This document shows, one piece after another, positions 47,388-59,141 of a stretch of 64,000 bases of DNA. Below the pieces are notes generated by a model. It ran no database searches and had not been told where the DNA came from. It was given only the letters and a program-made list of their open reading frames with translations. Position numbers and translations under genes: made by a program. Each line of letters begins with the position of its first letter. Position 1 is the stretch's first letter. Source of the stretch: Hevea brasiliensis (Eukaryota > Streptophyta > Magnoliopsida > Malpighiales > Euphorbiaceae); assembly GCF_030052815.1 (NCBI RefSeq), contig NC_079503.1, positions 56,152,735-56,216,734 on the forward strand, in the 5' to 3' direction.

Positions 47388-47982
47388 TGTAACACCCCAC
47401 TCCCGTCTACAGTGTAGCTGAGCAAGGCATGTCGCACTCGGTGCCAGAGCACCCTAACTTATCTTACTTTATTTCTTTAATCATTTTCAAGTTATTATCT
47501 TTTAATATCAATTATCTTTCTATGGAGAAACTGGCGGAGTTTTCCCTATTTTATTATCATTTGGTGTATTTCAATATTCACCTGTTTGAAATTCAATAAT
47601 ATTTTTAAAATAAAATCTTATCCATGCTAATCATAATTATCTCATCAATCATTCTCATAATTTTCTCATATTTCAAATCTCATCCATACATTTCAATTTC
47701 ATAATTATTTCCATACATTTCCATTCATACTCAATTCATATGTAAAAATATTCAAATTACGTAAATTTACATGATTTAGAAACTAATTACACAAGTTCAT
47801 AATTTACATAATGTACAAAATACATAAAATAACTTATATGGGCCCTATCTATATGCATTGCTGAGGAGGTGACAACCTTGTATACTTCTGACACTTCTGC
47901 AGATTTGGACTCTAAATTATCTAGTCTAATGTCCACTGGGTTTTTACCTTCAATACCTGCGTGAGGAAACAAATCCATCGCG

Positions 47983-48000
47983 CTAAGCATTGCTGCTTAG
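47983..48000 (-). other. Conserved LTR stem-loop with GCAA loop
   Basis: CTAAGCA-GCAA-TGCTTAG in LTR sense, a 7-bp stem closed by a GNRA-type tetraloop. The copy at 43748-43765 has the same loop and one stem mismatch. Confidence 0.65.
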
Positions 48001-48624
48001 TGGTGCAATAATATAATAAAAAATAATGTATACAAATAAAAATAATTGGAGCATATTTTTTATACTCAAGAATTTTACTAGGTTCATATAAAATTTTCCA
48101 TACAGTATATTTTTCGTCATTTATGTTACTCTCTAGAATCTCTTTTATCATAAGTTTACTATAATCATTTATATAATATACAAATAAATCTAAAATTTAT
48201 ACTTATACTTATATTCTTATGAAAGTCACGCTTGTAATGTTATCTAAGTTATAATTCTTCTACTAGTCTTTTTATCACTTCCTTGATACTTTCTAAGTTG
48301 TTTACAATCATTTCGTAATATTTAAAATTTTTAGAACTAATCTAATTTACTTCAGATCATTCTAAGGAACAAATTTTTGGAGCTAATCTAATTTATTTCA
48401 GAACTTCTTCTCATTTATTTACTTTCTAGCGTTTTTAATTGCTAATATTCGTAACTTATTTTAATAAATTAGACTGCCCAAGTAACCTATGACAGGCTGA
48501 CTAAACTGGATAACGGATCGTTGGCACTGGACACTGCGGTGCCTCAGGCCGTCATACCATCGGACGCGGAACATCAACCACATATGCAATCAGAATGGCT
48601 AAAAAGCCATGATAACACATGATC

Positions 48625-48698
48625 GGGCATAATAGCCATGAGTGCGGGCATAAAGCTATGAGTACGGGCATAAAGCCGTGAATACAGGCATAAAGCCT
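48625..48698. repeat. 20-bp tandem repeat in N1 5' LTR
   Basis: Three units plus a partial fourth of the repeat at 44374-44467. Confidence 0.85.
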
Positions 48699-50678
48699 TT
48701 TGCAGTACTGCTAAAATAATACCCTATTGGCATGCCAATCTATCCAATCTGACACACGTATTTAGGCAATACATGGGCACATTAGTACCATTAAATGTTA
48801 ATATATTGTGTTTTATGACTTTATTATTTCATGATAAATTTCATTTATAATTTATACATTCATTTGATCATTTATATGATCACAATTCACATCAATTATC
48901 CTTTTATACCATTGTACTCAAAGTACTTTTCCTTTCTACAATAATGAGAACTAATGTCTCATTCATACATTAATATGGTTCATTTATTCATTCATTATAT
49001 TATTCATATTGATCATAATTCAAAACAATGGTTCACATGTACCATTGTATTCAAAACATTTTTCCTTTCTCATTTATACATTTTATGAATTCTATTTGTG
49101 ATGGGCATATAAGCCCTAACTATCTATTCACATCAATTAGGTGGCTTACTTTTCATGTTTCAAGCAATCCATGAACATTTCATGGATTTCAAATTTATGG
49201 CCTTAATTTCCCTTTAAAAATATAGTTCTTACACCTTGTATCTTTGCATTACTATTCACATTACTATTCACTCAAATTATTGACTTTTTAATGCATAATA
49301 AATTTATTGAACCTAAGTTCACCAAGATACCACATTTTGCATTTTATTTTTGTTAGTATTGATTTCCAATACCATTTCAAAGCTTATCTTATTTTATTCA
49401 AAATTTTCAGATTTTATACCCTAGGTTTACTGTTCCATTGGTCATTTGTATAGTAGGAATTTGACAAAATTATCTTCATGAAAGTTGTTCCTTATTGTGT
49501 CTAATTACATTTCTTTTTTTGAATCACTCCATTTGAAGTTTTCTAGCTCAAGTTATGGCATTTTACCATAACTAGCCGGATTGACCTGTTCCCAGAATTT
49601 CTGGGCAATTTGGTTCTGCCAGATTTGGTGACCTAAGTTTGGTTGGCAATTGGACTAGGTTATGGTCAGAATTTGAATTTATGTTCTTCATGAAAGTTGT
49701 AGGTCTATGTCTCGCTTTCTGCTGGTAAAATTTCAGATTAATTGAACCTTTCTACACTAAGTTATGACCAAATGAATAAACACTATTTATTTGGTCATTT
49801 TGCCCAGGCAGAATGTAAGTCACCCGAATTAGGGCAATTTTTAGATTAACTTAGTTTGGTTTTCTGGGCAGGGTTTCTTCACCAAAGTTGTGCTATTATG
49901 TGTCTAGTTTCATGTCCAATTAGCCTTGCATCAATTGAACCTGTACAACTCCATTTATGGCTGCCCAAACCTGCTGGACTCACAACTAGTCCTACAGGTC
50001 ACTAAGGGCAGCATGCCTAAACTCAACTCCATTATCCTTACTCACTTCAATTCCTCCTCACACACATTCAAATGGTCACTAATTGACCATTACAAGGTTA
50101 AATACCATTACATAAGCAAAACTCTAATTTTTCACAAACTCTAATTACCAAAGTGTCCATTCATGCACATACATCAATTAAACATACCAATTCATTATCA
50201 CTCTACATATACACTTCAAACACCACCTATAATCAATCAAAATAATAAGAACTACTTCCCCCCATAAAGTTGCCAAAAATTTTTGGTCCATACATGGTTT
50301 GCTTTTAATTTCATGAATTTTTTACTAATTCCATACACCTAACTTCAAATTTAGAGGGAAAAATGGAGAGATATGGCACTAACCTCTTTGAGCAGAATTT
50401 TTTCCAAGCTTAAACTTCACTTTTCTTGATTTTCTTGGCTGCCAAACACCTTTCCAAGAGGTAGGGACAATTTTTAATGAAAAGAACTTAGGGTTTAGTG
50501 GTGAAAAATCAAGGTTTGGAAAAGAGAGAGATGAAAGCTTCTTCAATATAGGTGAGGAAAGGGAGGCTGCCGGGAAATTGAAGAAGACAATCTAATTTCT
50601 TTTTATTTTCATCCCTATTTATTTAGTTTTTATCTTCTTTAAATGCTTGTCAAGTTGTGATTGGGTAGAGAGTGTTTA

Positions 50679-50698
50679 ATGACATCACATGATGTCAT
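50679..50698. promoter_or_regulatory. LTR dyad element
   Basis: ATGACATCACATGATGTCAT, the palindrome with a changed centre; both TGACATCA/TGATGTCA arms are intact. The centre is about 550 nt from the LTR start. Confidence 0.45.
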
Positions 50699-51244
50699 AA
50701 TTCCTAATTTCTTTCATTTTTCTTTTTTTTTTTCTACTTATTTCCAATTCAATTTTTTTTGCAATATTTATTCACATTTTATATCATAATAATTATTTAC
50801 TTAACTGGACAAGTTGGCCAAAAATCGTCTCTAAAGGCGAAATGACCAAAATGCCCTCCATTTGGCTTAACAGACTAAAATTGTCTGTACCGATCTAAAA
50901 ATTTTTCTAAGTCTTGTCTTGGCATTCTAACACTATAGAAACCTCAATGACTCTTCTCTGGAGTCCCAAAAATTATTTTATGAATTTTCTCCCGGGTCTA
51001 GGCTCCTAGTTGCGAGAACCGCAACTTTTCACTGGGTTATCCATCACTAGGGCACCGGCTCATTTAACTTGATTGTATTTTATTTTTAAAATTTTTTCTA
51101 CATTTTTCTTGCTAATATTTGAGTTAATTATAGTTCCTCACTTTAGTTTAAATAATTTTCCAGACGTTCTAGCTATCCGGACTGACACCGATCACCGAAA
51201 CAGTAGAATGTATGGAATGGTTATAGTGAGGGTGTTACAAGTTT

Positions 51245-52909
51245 TCTTGCAACTGTAGCTGAGATGACATTGGATAAGAAATCTGTCCTTTCCCCCATAA
51301 CTGTGATCTCATTACCCTTAGGAGTTTTTAAGGAAATTCTCTTCTGTTTACAATCAACCATTGCTTGATGACGTAACAACCAGTCCATTCCCAAAATCAC
51401 GTCAAACTCATGGAAAGGCAACTCAATCAGGTCTGCCAAAAATTCATACCCCTGAATCCTTAACGGGCAACCCTTGTACACTTTGTTCACCACTACACTG
51501 TGACCCAATGCATTAGTGACCAGGATGTCTTGGTCACTCTCCCCTACCAGTTTCCCCCTTTCTACGGGTAGGTTGACGTAGATGTATGAATGAGTGGATC
51601 CTGGATCCACCAATGCATGCACAGATGTATTATAGAGGGAGAATGTACCCCTGATGACGTTTGAGGCATCTTGTTCCTCCTGAGCTCTTACGGCATAGGC
51701 TCTGCCAGGTGCTCTGACCTCTGGCCTCTCTAGTGGCACAGATGTAGGTCTCTGTGATGGTCCCACTACCTCAAATTTACCAGATTTCCTACCCCTTTGT
51801 GGTGCGTAAGGTGCATGTCGCTTGTGTTGGAGCAACAGAGCGATTCTATGTGGACAGTTCCTTAACTGATGCTCTGTTGACCCACACCTTAAATAGGCAC
51901 TAGTCACTCTCCAACACTCCCCCTTATGCCATTTTAGGCAATGCGGACATGTAGAAGATGCTGGGGCTGGTCCCCTGAACCCCGTCCCTAGAGAGCTGCC
52001 CACTGATGGTGCGGACTGACCTCTCCTAGGGGTGAACTATGGCCTGGGCCCCTGAGACTGACCCTGACCTTGAGGTTGACCTGAACTCTGTGCAGGTGGA
52101 CCTTTGAACTTCTTCCCAGATGCAGGAGATGAACTAGACTGGCCCTGGCCCCTCTTCTACTATCTCTCCCTTCTGGTCTGTTCACTTATTCTAACCTTTT
52201 CAACTTTTATTGTAGCTTCCACTAACTTGGTGAAGTCTGTGATTCCCAAGGCAGTAATCATCATCTTTATGTTGTCATTTAGCCCCTCTTCAAATCTTTT
52301 ACACCTTTCAACCTCATTAGGGACTATCTCCCTTCCTTAATGGCTCAATCTAACAAATTCCTTTTCATACTCTGCCACTGTCAACTGTCCCTGCCTCAAG
52401 TTAATGAACTCTCTTCTTCTCTCTTCCAGGTATACACTACCCACATACTTCTTCTTGAATTCTAAGAGAAAGAAGTCTCAAGTTATTAATTCTAGCTGCA
52501 CTTCACTAGACACTGTATCCCACCATTGGTAGGCAAATCTTACAACAGAGATACAACAGCTTCTAGATTTTGCTCTAGAGTGTAGTGGAGTTGTTTTAAA
52601 ACTCTGCCTATTTTGTTCAACCAATTTTCGGCTGCAATAGAATCATCTTCTCTCTTGCCAAAGAAATCCACTGCTCCAAATTTTCTTAGTCTTTTCAGAT
52701 GTGATTTCTGCTGTGGAGGTGGTGGTGGTGGTGGCATTACCCCAGCCATTTGTCTGAAGAATTCAGCCATTTGTTGGAACATGGCTCATGAGGTCGAGCA
52801 GCTCACTGAGTCAAGCGAGCAGTTCTCTCCCTACCCCAGCCTCAATCACTGCACATGGAGCATGACTCTCCACTTCCACCTCAACTGCCCTCTGAGATGT
52901 GGGGTCCAT
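51245..52909 (-). pseudogene. G2 gag and protease (broken)
   Basis: The probable gag start is the ATG at 52909 (MDPTSQRAVEVEVES), about 110 bases inside the primer site; a stop follows GRELLA. A second open segment (52540-52782) begins MFQQMAEFFRQMAGVM, has a proline run, and continues FGAVDFFGKREDD and AENWLNKIGRVL, the start of the capsid region. After frame breaks, 51245-52003 carries CPHCLKWHKGECW, a degenerate zinc knuckle (YLRCGSTEHQLRNCP, first Cys replaced by Tyr), the protease site LVDPGSTHSYI and ILGMDWLLRHQAMVDC. At 51244 the frame is cut by N1, resuming at 43146. Confidence 0.85.
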
Positions 52910-53019
52910 ATCCTATTCAAAATAACAAAGATAAATAGATCTGCATTAGTGTCACCTTGACTATTACAAATGCAATACATGGTATGGACTCAATCTAGGC
53001 CCAGAAATGCCTAAACCGT

Positions 53020-53031
53020 GCTCTGATACCA
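53020..53031 (-). other. G2 primer binding site (tRNA-Met)
   Basis: TGGTATCAGAGC on the minus strand, five bases from the 5' LTR. Confidence 0.9.
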
Positions 53032-53036
53032 CTAAA

Positions 53037-56000
53037 TGTGACACCCCTTACCTGTCTATAATATAGCCGAGTAAGATATGTCACACAGTGTACCGAAACA
53101 CCCTATTTTATTTCAATTATTTTTTTCCTTATTTATTTTTTTTCATAGTTATGAAGTATAATTCGTGAAATATCATTCATTTAAGTCATTTATTGAAATC
53201 ATAAATTTATTTGAGGTTTCGCAAATTTTATAGAAAATCCGGCAGAGTACCGGCTAAAAATGGAGAATAGTTCTTCAGAACCTGTGAAAAATACTTGCAA
53301 ATTTTTCAATCAATCCCAAACTCCATTTCATCAATAAAATCTCAATATTTTTCAACAACATTTCCATTTCTCAATCATTCATCTCATATGATATTCATGT
53401 AAAAGTCATAAATAAATATTCACTTTTCCATTCATAAACATAATTTCCACTATTTACATTAATACCAAAATACATTACATAAGTTTCAATTACATATGAA
53501 AAAATAAAAAGTAATTACAAAATACCCTAAAATGAAACCTAGTGTCCTACAATGCACTGATGTCGGTGAGGTGACACGAACACTATGCAAAGCTGCAAAT
53601 GATCTCACCCAGTCTGTGGTCTACTAGGCTCTCTATTGGTCTCTCCAGAACCAACGCGTGGCAAAAGCAACGTGCTAAGCAATAATGCTTAGTGGTGCCA
53701 ATAACAGAATAAAAAGAAATGACAGAAAATAAAAATGCAGTGCATGTTCTGATGTCTTATGCAGATAATTTTTCTATCATTATTGGTAATCTTATTTATT
53801 TTGTTATATTCATAATTTCATTAAATTTATTCATTTTCATTTTTTTGGTTGCCCAATTAATCTATACTAGATGACTGGACTGGATAAACGGGTAAACTGG
53901 CACTGGGTATCAAGTAACTTAGGCCGTTACACCATCGGTCACATATGTATCTCCCGGTGTGCAATAGAATAGCTAATGAGCTGTAATAAATATTAGGCAC
54001 AAGGCCAAGTATCATCACAATGTCAAAATGGCTAAAAGCCATGAAATCACATAATGACATAATGCCATGTGCAGTACTACTAACTGAACCCTATTGGCAT
54101 GCCAACCTATCCAAACCAATCTTGCTAGGTGTACTACGACATGTTACACTTTTAAATTGTACAATTCTTGAAATTTAAGTTTAGATGTTACTATTTATTT
54201 CATTAGTCAACTAAAATATTGACTTTTACATAGACAATAGGTACATTGATTCTAATACTCTCAACATACCTTATTTTGCATTCTAAAATTGTTGGTATTG
54301 GTTGCCAATACCATTTCTATGCTTAGTGTTAGTTATTCAAAATTTTTTATTCTTCAAGCCTCATATTTACTATTCCATTGGTCATTTATACAGTAGGAAT
54401 TTAGTAAAATTGTCTTCATGAAAGTTGTTCCTTATTTTGTCTAGTTACATTTCTTTTTTTGAATCACTCCATTTGGAGTTTTGTACGTCAAGTTATGGCC
54501 TAAACACCATAACTGGCCAGATTGGACATAATCCAAAATTCTGGGCAAAACTGGTTCTGCCAGATTTGGTAACCTAAGTTTTGTTGGCAATTTGACTAGG
54601 TTATGATCATAATTTGGATTTGTGTTTTTCATGAAGGTTATAGGCCTATGTCTCAGATTTCTGCTGGTAAAATTTTAGGTCAATTAACCTTTCTACACTA
54701 TGTTATGACCAAATGAATAGACACTGTTCATTTGGTCATTTTTCCCACGCAGAATGCAAGTCACCCGGATTAGGGCAATTTTTAGGTCAACTTGTTTTGG
54801 TTTTCTAGGCAGGGTTTCTTCACCAAAGTTGTGCCATTATGTGTTTAGTTTCATGTTCAATTTTCCTTGCACCAATTGAACCTATACATCTCTATTTATG
54901 GCTACCCAAACCTCCTGGACTCACAACCAGTCCTGCAGGTCACTAAGGGTAGCATGCCTAAGGTCAACTTGGTTATCCTTACTCACTTCTATTCCTCCTC
55001 ACACACATTTAAATGGTCACTAATTGACCATTACAATATCATTTTGTGTCCAATTATACCTACTCACATATTTGAGTTTCAAACCCAAACCCTAACATTC
55101 CAAAGTTACATTTTCTTGCACTAAACTCATAAACTAATGTTTTGAGTGATACAATCATATCAAGGGCAGCCCATGCACTCATTTAATCCAAATAAACCAT
55201 CAAGACCACAACAAATCCATGGCTGCCAAAAATAGGGTAACACCTTAACATGTTTATCTTCAATGAACTTACACATATCCTAGCTCAAATTTGCATTCTA
55301 ACAAAAATTTAAAGGAAAGAATTAAAGATTTGGACACTAACCTCTTTTGCTAACTATTCCAAGTCTCCAAAACTTCCTTCTTTCTTCTTATTTTTGCATG
55401 CTAGAGGTTGTTCAAGATGCAAGATCACTTTTTTGAGAAGCAAGATAGTGGTTTCAATGTGATTTGGTGGGTGGTTCCAAGCTTACCTTAATCTTCCATG
55501 GAGGTTGGGTTGGGGAAATGGGTTACGGCTGAAATGTTGAGGAAGAAAAGAGCAGATTGCTTTTCCAATTTTTGGTCTCATTTATCCTCTTTTATTAGTT
55601 AATTAAGTGGTTATCTAATGGGGATTGGTGGGTAAGTGTTTAATGACATCATATGATGCCATAATTAGCATTTTCTTTTATTTTCTTTTCTTCTCTTCTC
55701 CACTCATTTTCAATTTAATTTTTAGCAATATTTATTCACATTTTATTTCATAATAATTATTTACTTAACTAGACAAGTCGGCCAAAAATCACTTCCGAAG
55801 GCGAAATAACCAAAATGCCCTCTGTTTGGCTTAACAGACTAAAATTGTCTATATCGATTAAAAAATTTTTCTAAGGATTTTCTTGGCATTCTAATGCCAT
55901 AGAATCCTCACTGACTCTTCTCTGGAGTCCAAAAAAATATTTTATGAATTTTTCCCGGGGTCTAGGGCTCCTCGTTGCGAGAACCGCAACTTCCCACTGA

Positions 56001-56130
56001 GTTACCCATCACTAGGGCACCGGCTCATTTAACTTGGTTGTATTTTATTTCTAAAATTTTTTCTAAATTTTTATTATTAATATTTGAGTTAATTATGGTT
56101 CCTCAGTTTGGTTTAAATATTTTTCCGGAG
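53037..56130 (-). mobile_element. G2 5' LTR, truncated at its start
   Basis: Matches 36926-40105 from TGTGACACCCC at 53037 up to TTTTCCGGA near 56130, then stops about 75 bases before the LTR start that the partner shows. It carries the dyad at 55643-55662, a donor-like site near 55342 and the stem-loop at 53675-53692. The outer terminus and target duplication are therefore lost. No gene is carried. Confidence 0.88.
55643..55662. promoter_or_regulatory. LTR dyad element
   Basis: ATGACATCATATGATGCCAT, one change from the perfect copy in the other G2 LTR. Confidence 0.45.
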
Positions 56131-56147
56131 ACATTTTCTAAGTTGTG
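56131..56147. other. Filler sequence at a deletion junction
   Basis: Between the truncated G2 LTR and the resumed G1 LTR lies GACATTTTCTAAGTT, which recurs about 50 bases to the right at 56180. It probably was copied from there during repair. Confidence 0.6.
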
Positions 56148-56508
56148 TTTTCTTTGTACTAATTAATTAATTTTTCTTTGACATTTTCTAAGTTAATTAT
56201 ACTTCAATAAACCTTTAATTATGCCCTAAAAATATTTCTCAGGGTTTCCCGTGGTCCAAGGCTAGTCAACAGTCCATGCCGCAACTTCCCGATGCGGTCT
56301 CCCATCGCTACGGTTTTTTGATCGTTTAACTTAGTTACATTTCATTGCTCTTATTTTTCCTTTGTTTTTCTTGTATTTTTCTCTATTGTATTTAATTATT
56401 TTATATCTCCTCACTAATATTTAAGTATAATTTCAATCATTCTAGCTGTCGGGACAGACACTGGTCACCGGAACAATAGAATGCACTAACGAATATAGGG
56501 GTGTTACA
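56148..56508 (-). mobile_element. G1 5' LTR, proximal part
   Basis: Matches 2293-2654 of the G1 3' LTR and starts, on the minus strand, with TGTAACACCCC at 56508. About 360 bases of G1 LTR present in the other copy (1932-2292) are missing at the junction with G2. Confidence 0.85.
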
Positions 56509-58998
56509 AAAGTACTTTTCCTTTCTACAATAATAAGAACTAATGTCTCATTCATACATTAACATGATTCATTCATTATGTCATTTATATGATCACGATT
56601 TATAACAATTATTTTATTATATATTCCATTATATATATTTGTTGTAACATTTTAAACTTTATTTCCTAGTGGAAGTGCAATATCTAGACTCATTTTCATC
56701 TAATGCATATATTCATGAATATCATTTATATAATTCGCAATTTATCAATTATATCATCTATTTTTCCTTTCTAATTCCTTATCTAATTTATTACATCATT
56801 TTACATGTCCCTAGGTTCAACATTTTCATTTATATTGATTTCCAAAACACATTTCAAAATATATTAACAATGTCTCATAAGTTCTATTTGTGATGAGAAT
56901 ACAAACCCCATCTACACATTTACATAATTTAAACATTCATTAAATCATTTAAGTGAGGTATCTTTCACTCCATTAATTTTGGTTGTTACTATTCACTTAG
57001 CCATTCCTTCACAAAAGTTGACTTTTTAATTCATAATAGATTTGTTAAGCCTAAGTTCACCAAGATACCACATTTTGCACTTTATTTTTGTTTGCATTGA
57101 TTGCTAATACCATTTCAAAGCTTATTTTATGTTATTCAAAATTTTCAGATTTCATACGTTAAGTTTACTGTTCTATTGGTCATTGTTACAGTGAAAATTT
57201 GGCAAAATTTTCTTCATCAAAGTTGTTCCTTTATGTGTCTTCTTTAATTTCCTTTTTGAATCACTCCATTTGGAGTTTTGTAGCTCAAGTTATGGTTAAT
57301 TTACTATAACTGGCCGGATTAGACCTTACCCAGATTTTTTGGGCAAATTTGGTTCTGTCAGATTTGGTGTCCTAAATTGGACTGGCAATTTAAATTGGTT
57401 AGATTTAGAATTTGATTTTGTGTTCTTCATGGAAGTTGTTCTAAATTGTCTAATATTTCCATTGATATAAGATTCAGGTCATTTGAATATTTTTACACTG
57501 AGTTATGGCCAAATGAACAAACACGGTTCATTTGGTCAATTTCCAAGACCAGTAAGTTAGTTACCCGAATTCGATCAATTTTTAGTGTATCCTAAGTTTA
57601 TTTTCTGGGCAAAGGTTCTTCATCAAAGTTGTGCTATTATGTGTCTAGTTTCATTTCCAATTAGCCTTGCACCAATTGAACCTGCACCACTCAAGTTACA
57701 GTTGCCCAAACTTGCTGGACTCATATCTAGCCCTGCAGGTCCTATTAGGCAGCATACCCAACCTCAAATCCAAAGCCATAATTCACTTCAATTCCTCATC
57801 AAACACAGCCAAATGGTCACTAATTGACCATTAGGACTTTCATTCACCAACACATGAACAAAACCCCACTTCATGCCTCAAACCCTAATTCTTAAGTATC
57901 CATTCATGCACATACATTAATTCAACATACTGAATGATGTTATAAGTCTCATATTCACATTCAAAGCCACCCCTAAACAATTTTAACTCATTCAAAACTC
58001 ATTAAACACTTCAATCATCAAGGCTACCAAAAACTGAAATTGGTCCATACATGATTATTTTCTTTCAATTCCTTAAATTTCCAACTCAATTCATGCTCCC
58101 AACATGAAATATAAAGAGAAAGTAAAGAGAAATAGCACTAACCTCTTTGAGAGCTAACCCCAAGCTTGATAAACTTCTTGGTTTCCCTTCCTTTTTGCTG
58201 CCTAGGGGTTGTTCAAGGTGCTAGGATTAATTTTTATGAAGACAACTAGTAGGTTTGGGGTGACATAAGGAAGGAAATAAAGCTAAAAAATTCATCAATG
58301 GTGGAAGACTCATGGAAGTGTCTCGGCAAGCAAAAGAAGGAGAAGGAAAATCTGATTTTTTTTTTCTTTGATTTTTATCTTTTTTAATTTTTTTAAGAAA
58401 GCTTATTGCATTGTGATTGGTGGAAGCTTTTTAAATGACATCATTATGATGTCATAATTAGGTATTTAATTCATGTTCTTTCTCTTTCTTTTCTATTCAT
58501 TTTTAATTAAATCTTTAGCAATATTTATTCACATTTTATGTCATATAATTTATTTACTTAATTGGACAAGTTGATAAAAAATCGTCTCTAAAGGCGAAAT
58601 GACCAAAATGCCCTTCGTTCTGCTTAACGGACTAAAATTATCTGTATCGATTTAAAAATTTTTCTAAGCAATTTCTTGGCATTCTAATGCCATCAAAACC
58701 TCAATGACTCTTCTTTGGAGTCCCAAAAATTATTTCACAGGGTTTTCCTATGGGTATAGGGTCGACAACTGTCTTTACAGTCGCTTCCCGTTGGGTCACC
58801 CATCGCGGGGGCACCGTTTCATTTAACTTTATTGTATTTTATTTTTAAAATTTTTCCTAAATTTTTCTTACCATTGTTTCAATTATTTATGACTCTTCAC
58901 TCTAGTTTAAATATAGTTCCATACATTCTAGCTCTCCTAACAGACATTGGTCACTGGAACAGTATAATGTACGGACTATCTAAAGTGAGGGCGTTACA
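56509..58998 (-). mobile_element. Outermost LTR, right part (host of G1)
   Basis: Begins at 56509 with sequence matching the interior of the N1 LTR (AAGTACTTTTCCTTTCTACA, compare 48922) and ends at 58998 with GCGTTACA, the LTR start on the minus strand. It holds the dyad at 58435-58455 and a donor-like site near 58140. The matching left part lies beyond the window start. It is more diverged than the other LTRs, as expected for the oldest layer. No gene is carried. Confidence 0.78.
58435..58455. promoter_or_regulatory. LTR dyad element
   Basis: ATGACATCAT-T-ATGATGTCAT, perfect arms. The centre is about 553 nt from the LTR start at 58998. Confidence 0.5.
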
Positions 58999-59141
58999 CT
59001 GCCCATAGGAATAATCATTGATAGACAATATATGTTTGATATGGTTATTCTATTGGCTTTATGCTTGCCCGTTGGCCACAGTGCCTGTTATTATTATTAC
59101 TAGCTTTATGCCTGCCCGCTGGCCTAGTGCCTGACATAACC
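58999..59141 (+). mobile_element. Short LTR-derived remnant
   Basis: Two imperfect copies of GGCTTTATGC(C/T)TGCCCG followed by TGGCC and AGTGCCTG. These words resemble the reverse complement of the 20-bp tandem repeats in the N1 LTRs, so this is probably a piece of a plus-strand LTR trapped between the outermost LTR and G3. Confidence 0.4.

Larger units (their letters stand above)
43152..51239 (-). mobile_element. Non-autonomous large-LTR element N1
   Basis: Two direct LTRs of 3.88 and 3.85 kb surround an interior of only 358 bases. The target duplication AGTTT is perfect (43147-43151 and 51240-51244), and removing the element rejoins the G2 protease and reverse transcriptase region. The interior keeps a polypurine tract and a primer site but no gag or pol. 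It would need proteins from a relative to move. The interior near the primer site resembles G2 (GCCTAAACCGTGCTCTGAT versus GCCTAAATCGTGCTCTGAT), so it likely derives from a G2-like element. Confidence 0.92.
47388..51239 (-). mobile_element. N1 5' LTR
   Basis: A 3,852-bp LTR closely similar to 43152-47029. Comparison of the first 185 bases shows about 9 differences by eye. It contains the stem-loop at 47983-48000, the dyad at 50679-50698 and the donor-like site near 50380. No gene is carried. Confidence 0.92.

Noticed and set aside
52613..52960. Plus-strand frame of 115 codons over the G2 gag
   Set aside because: Antisense of the gag region; the glycine run is the reverse of the gag proline run.
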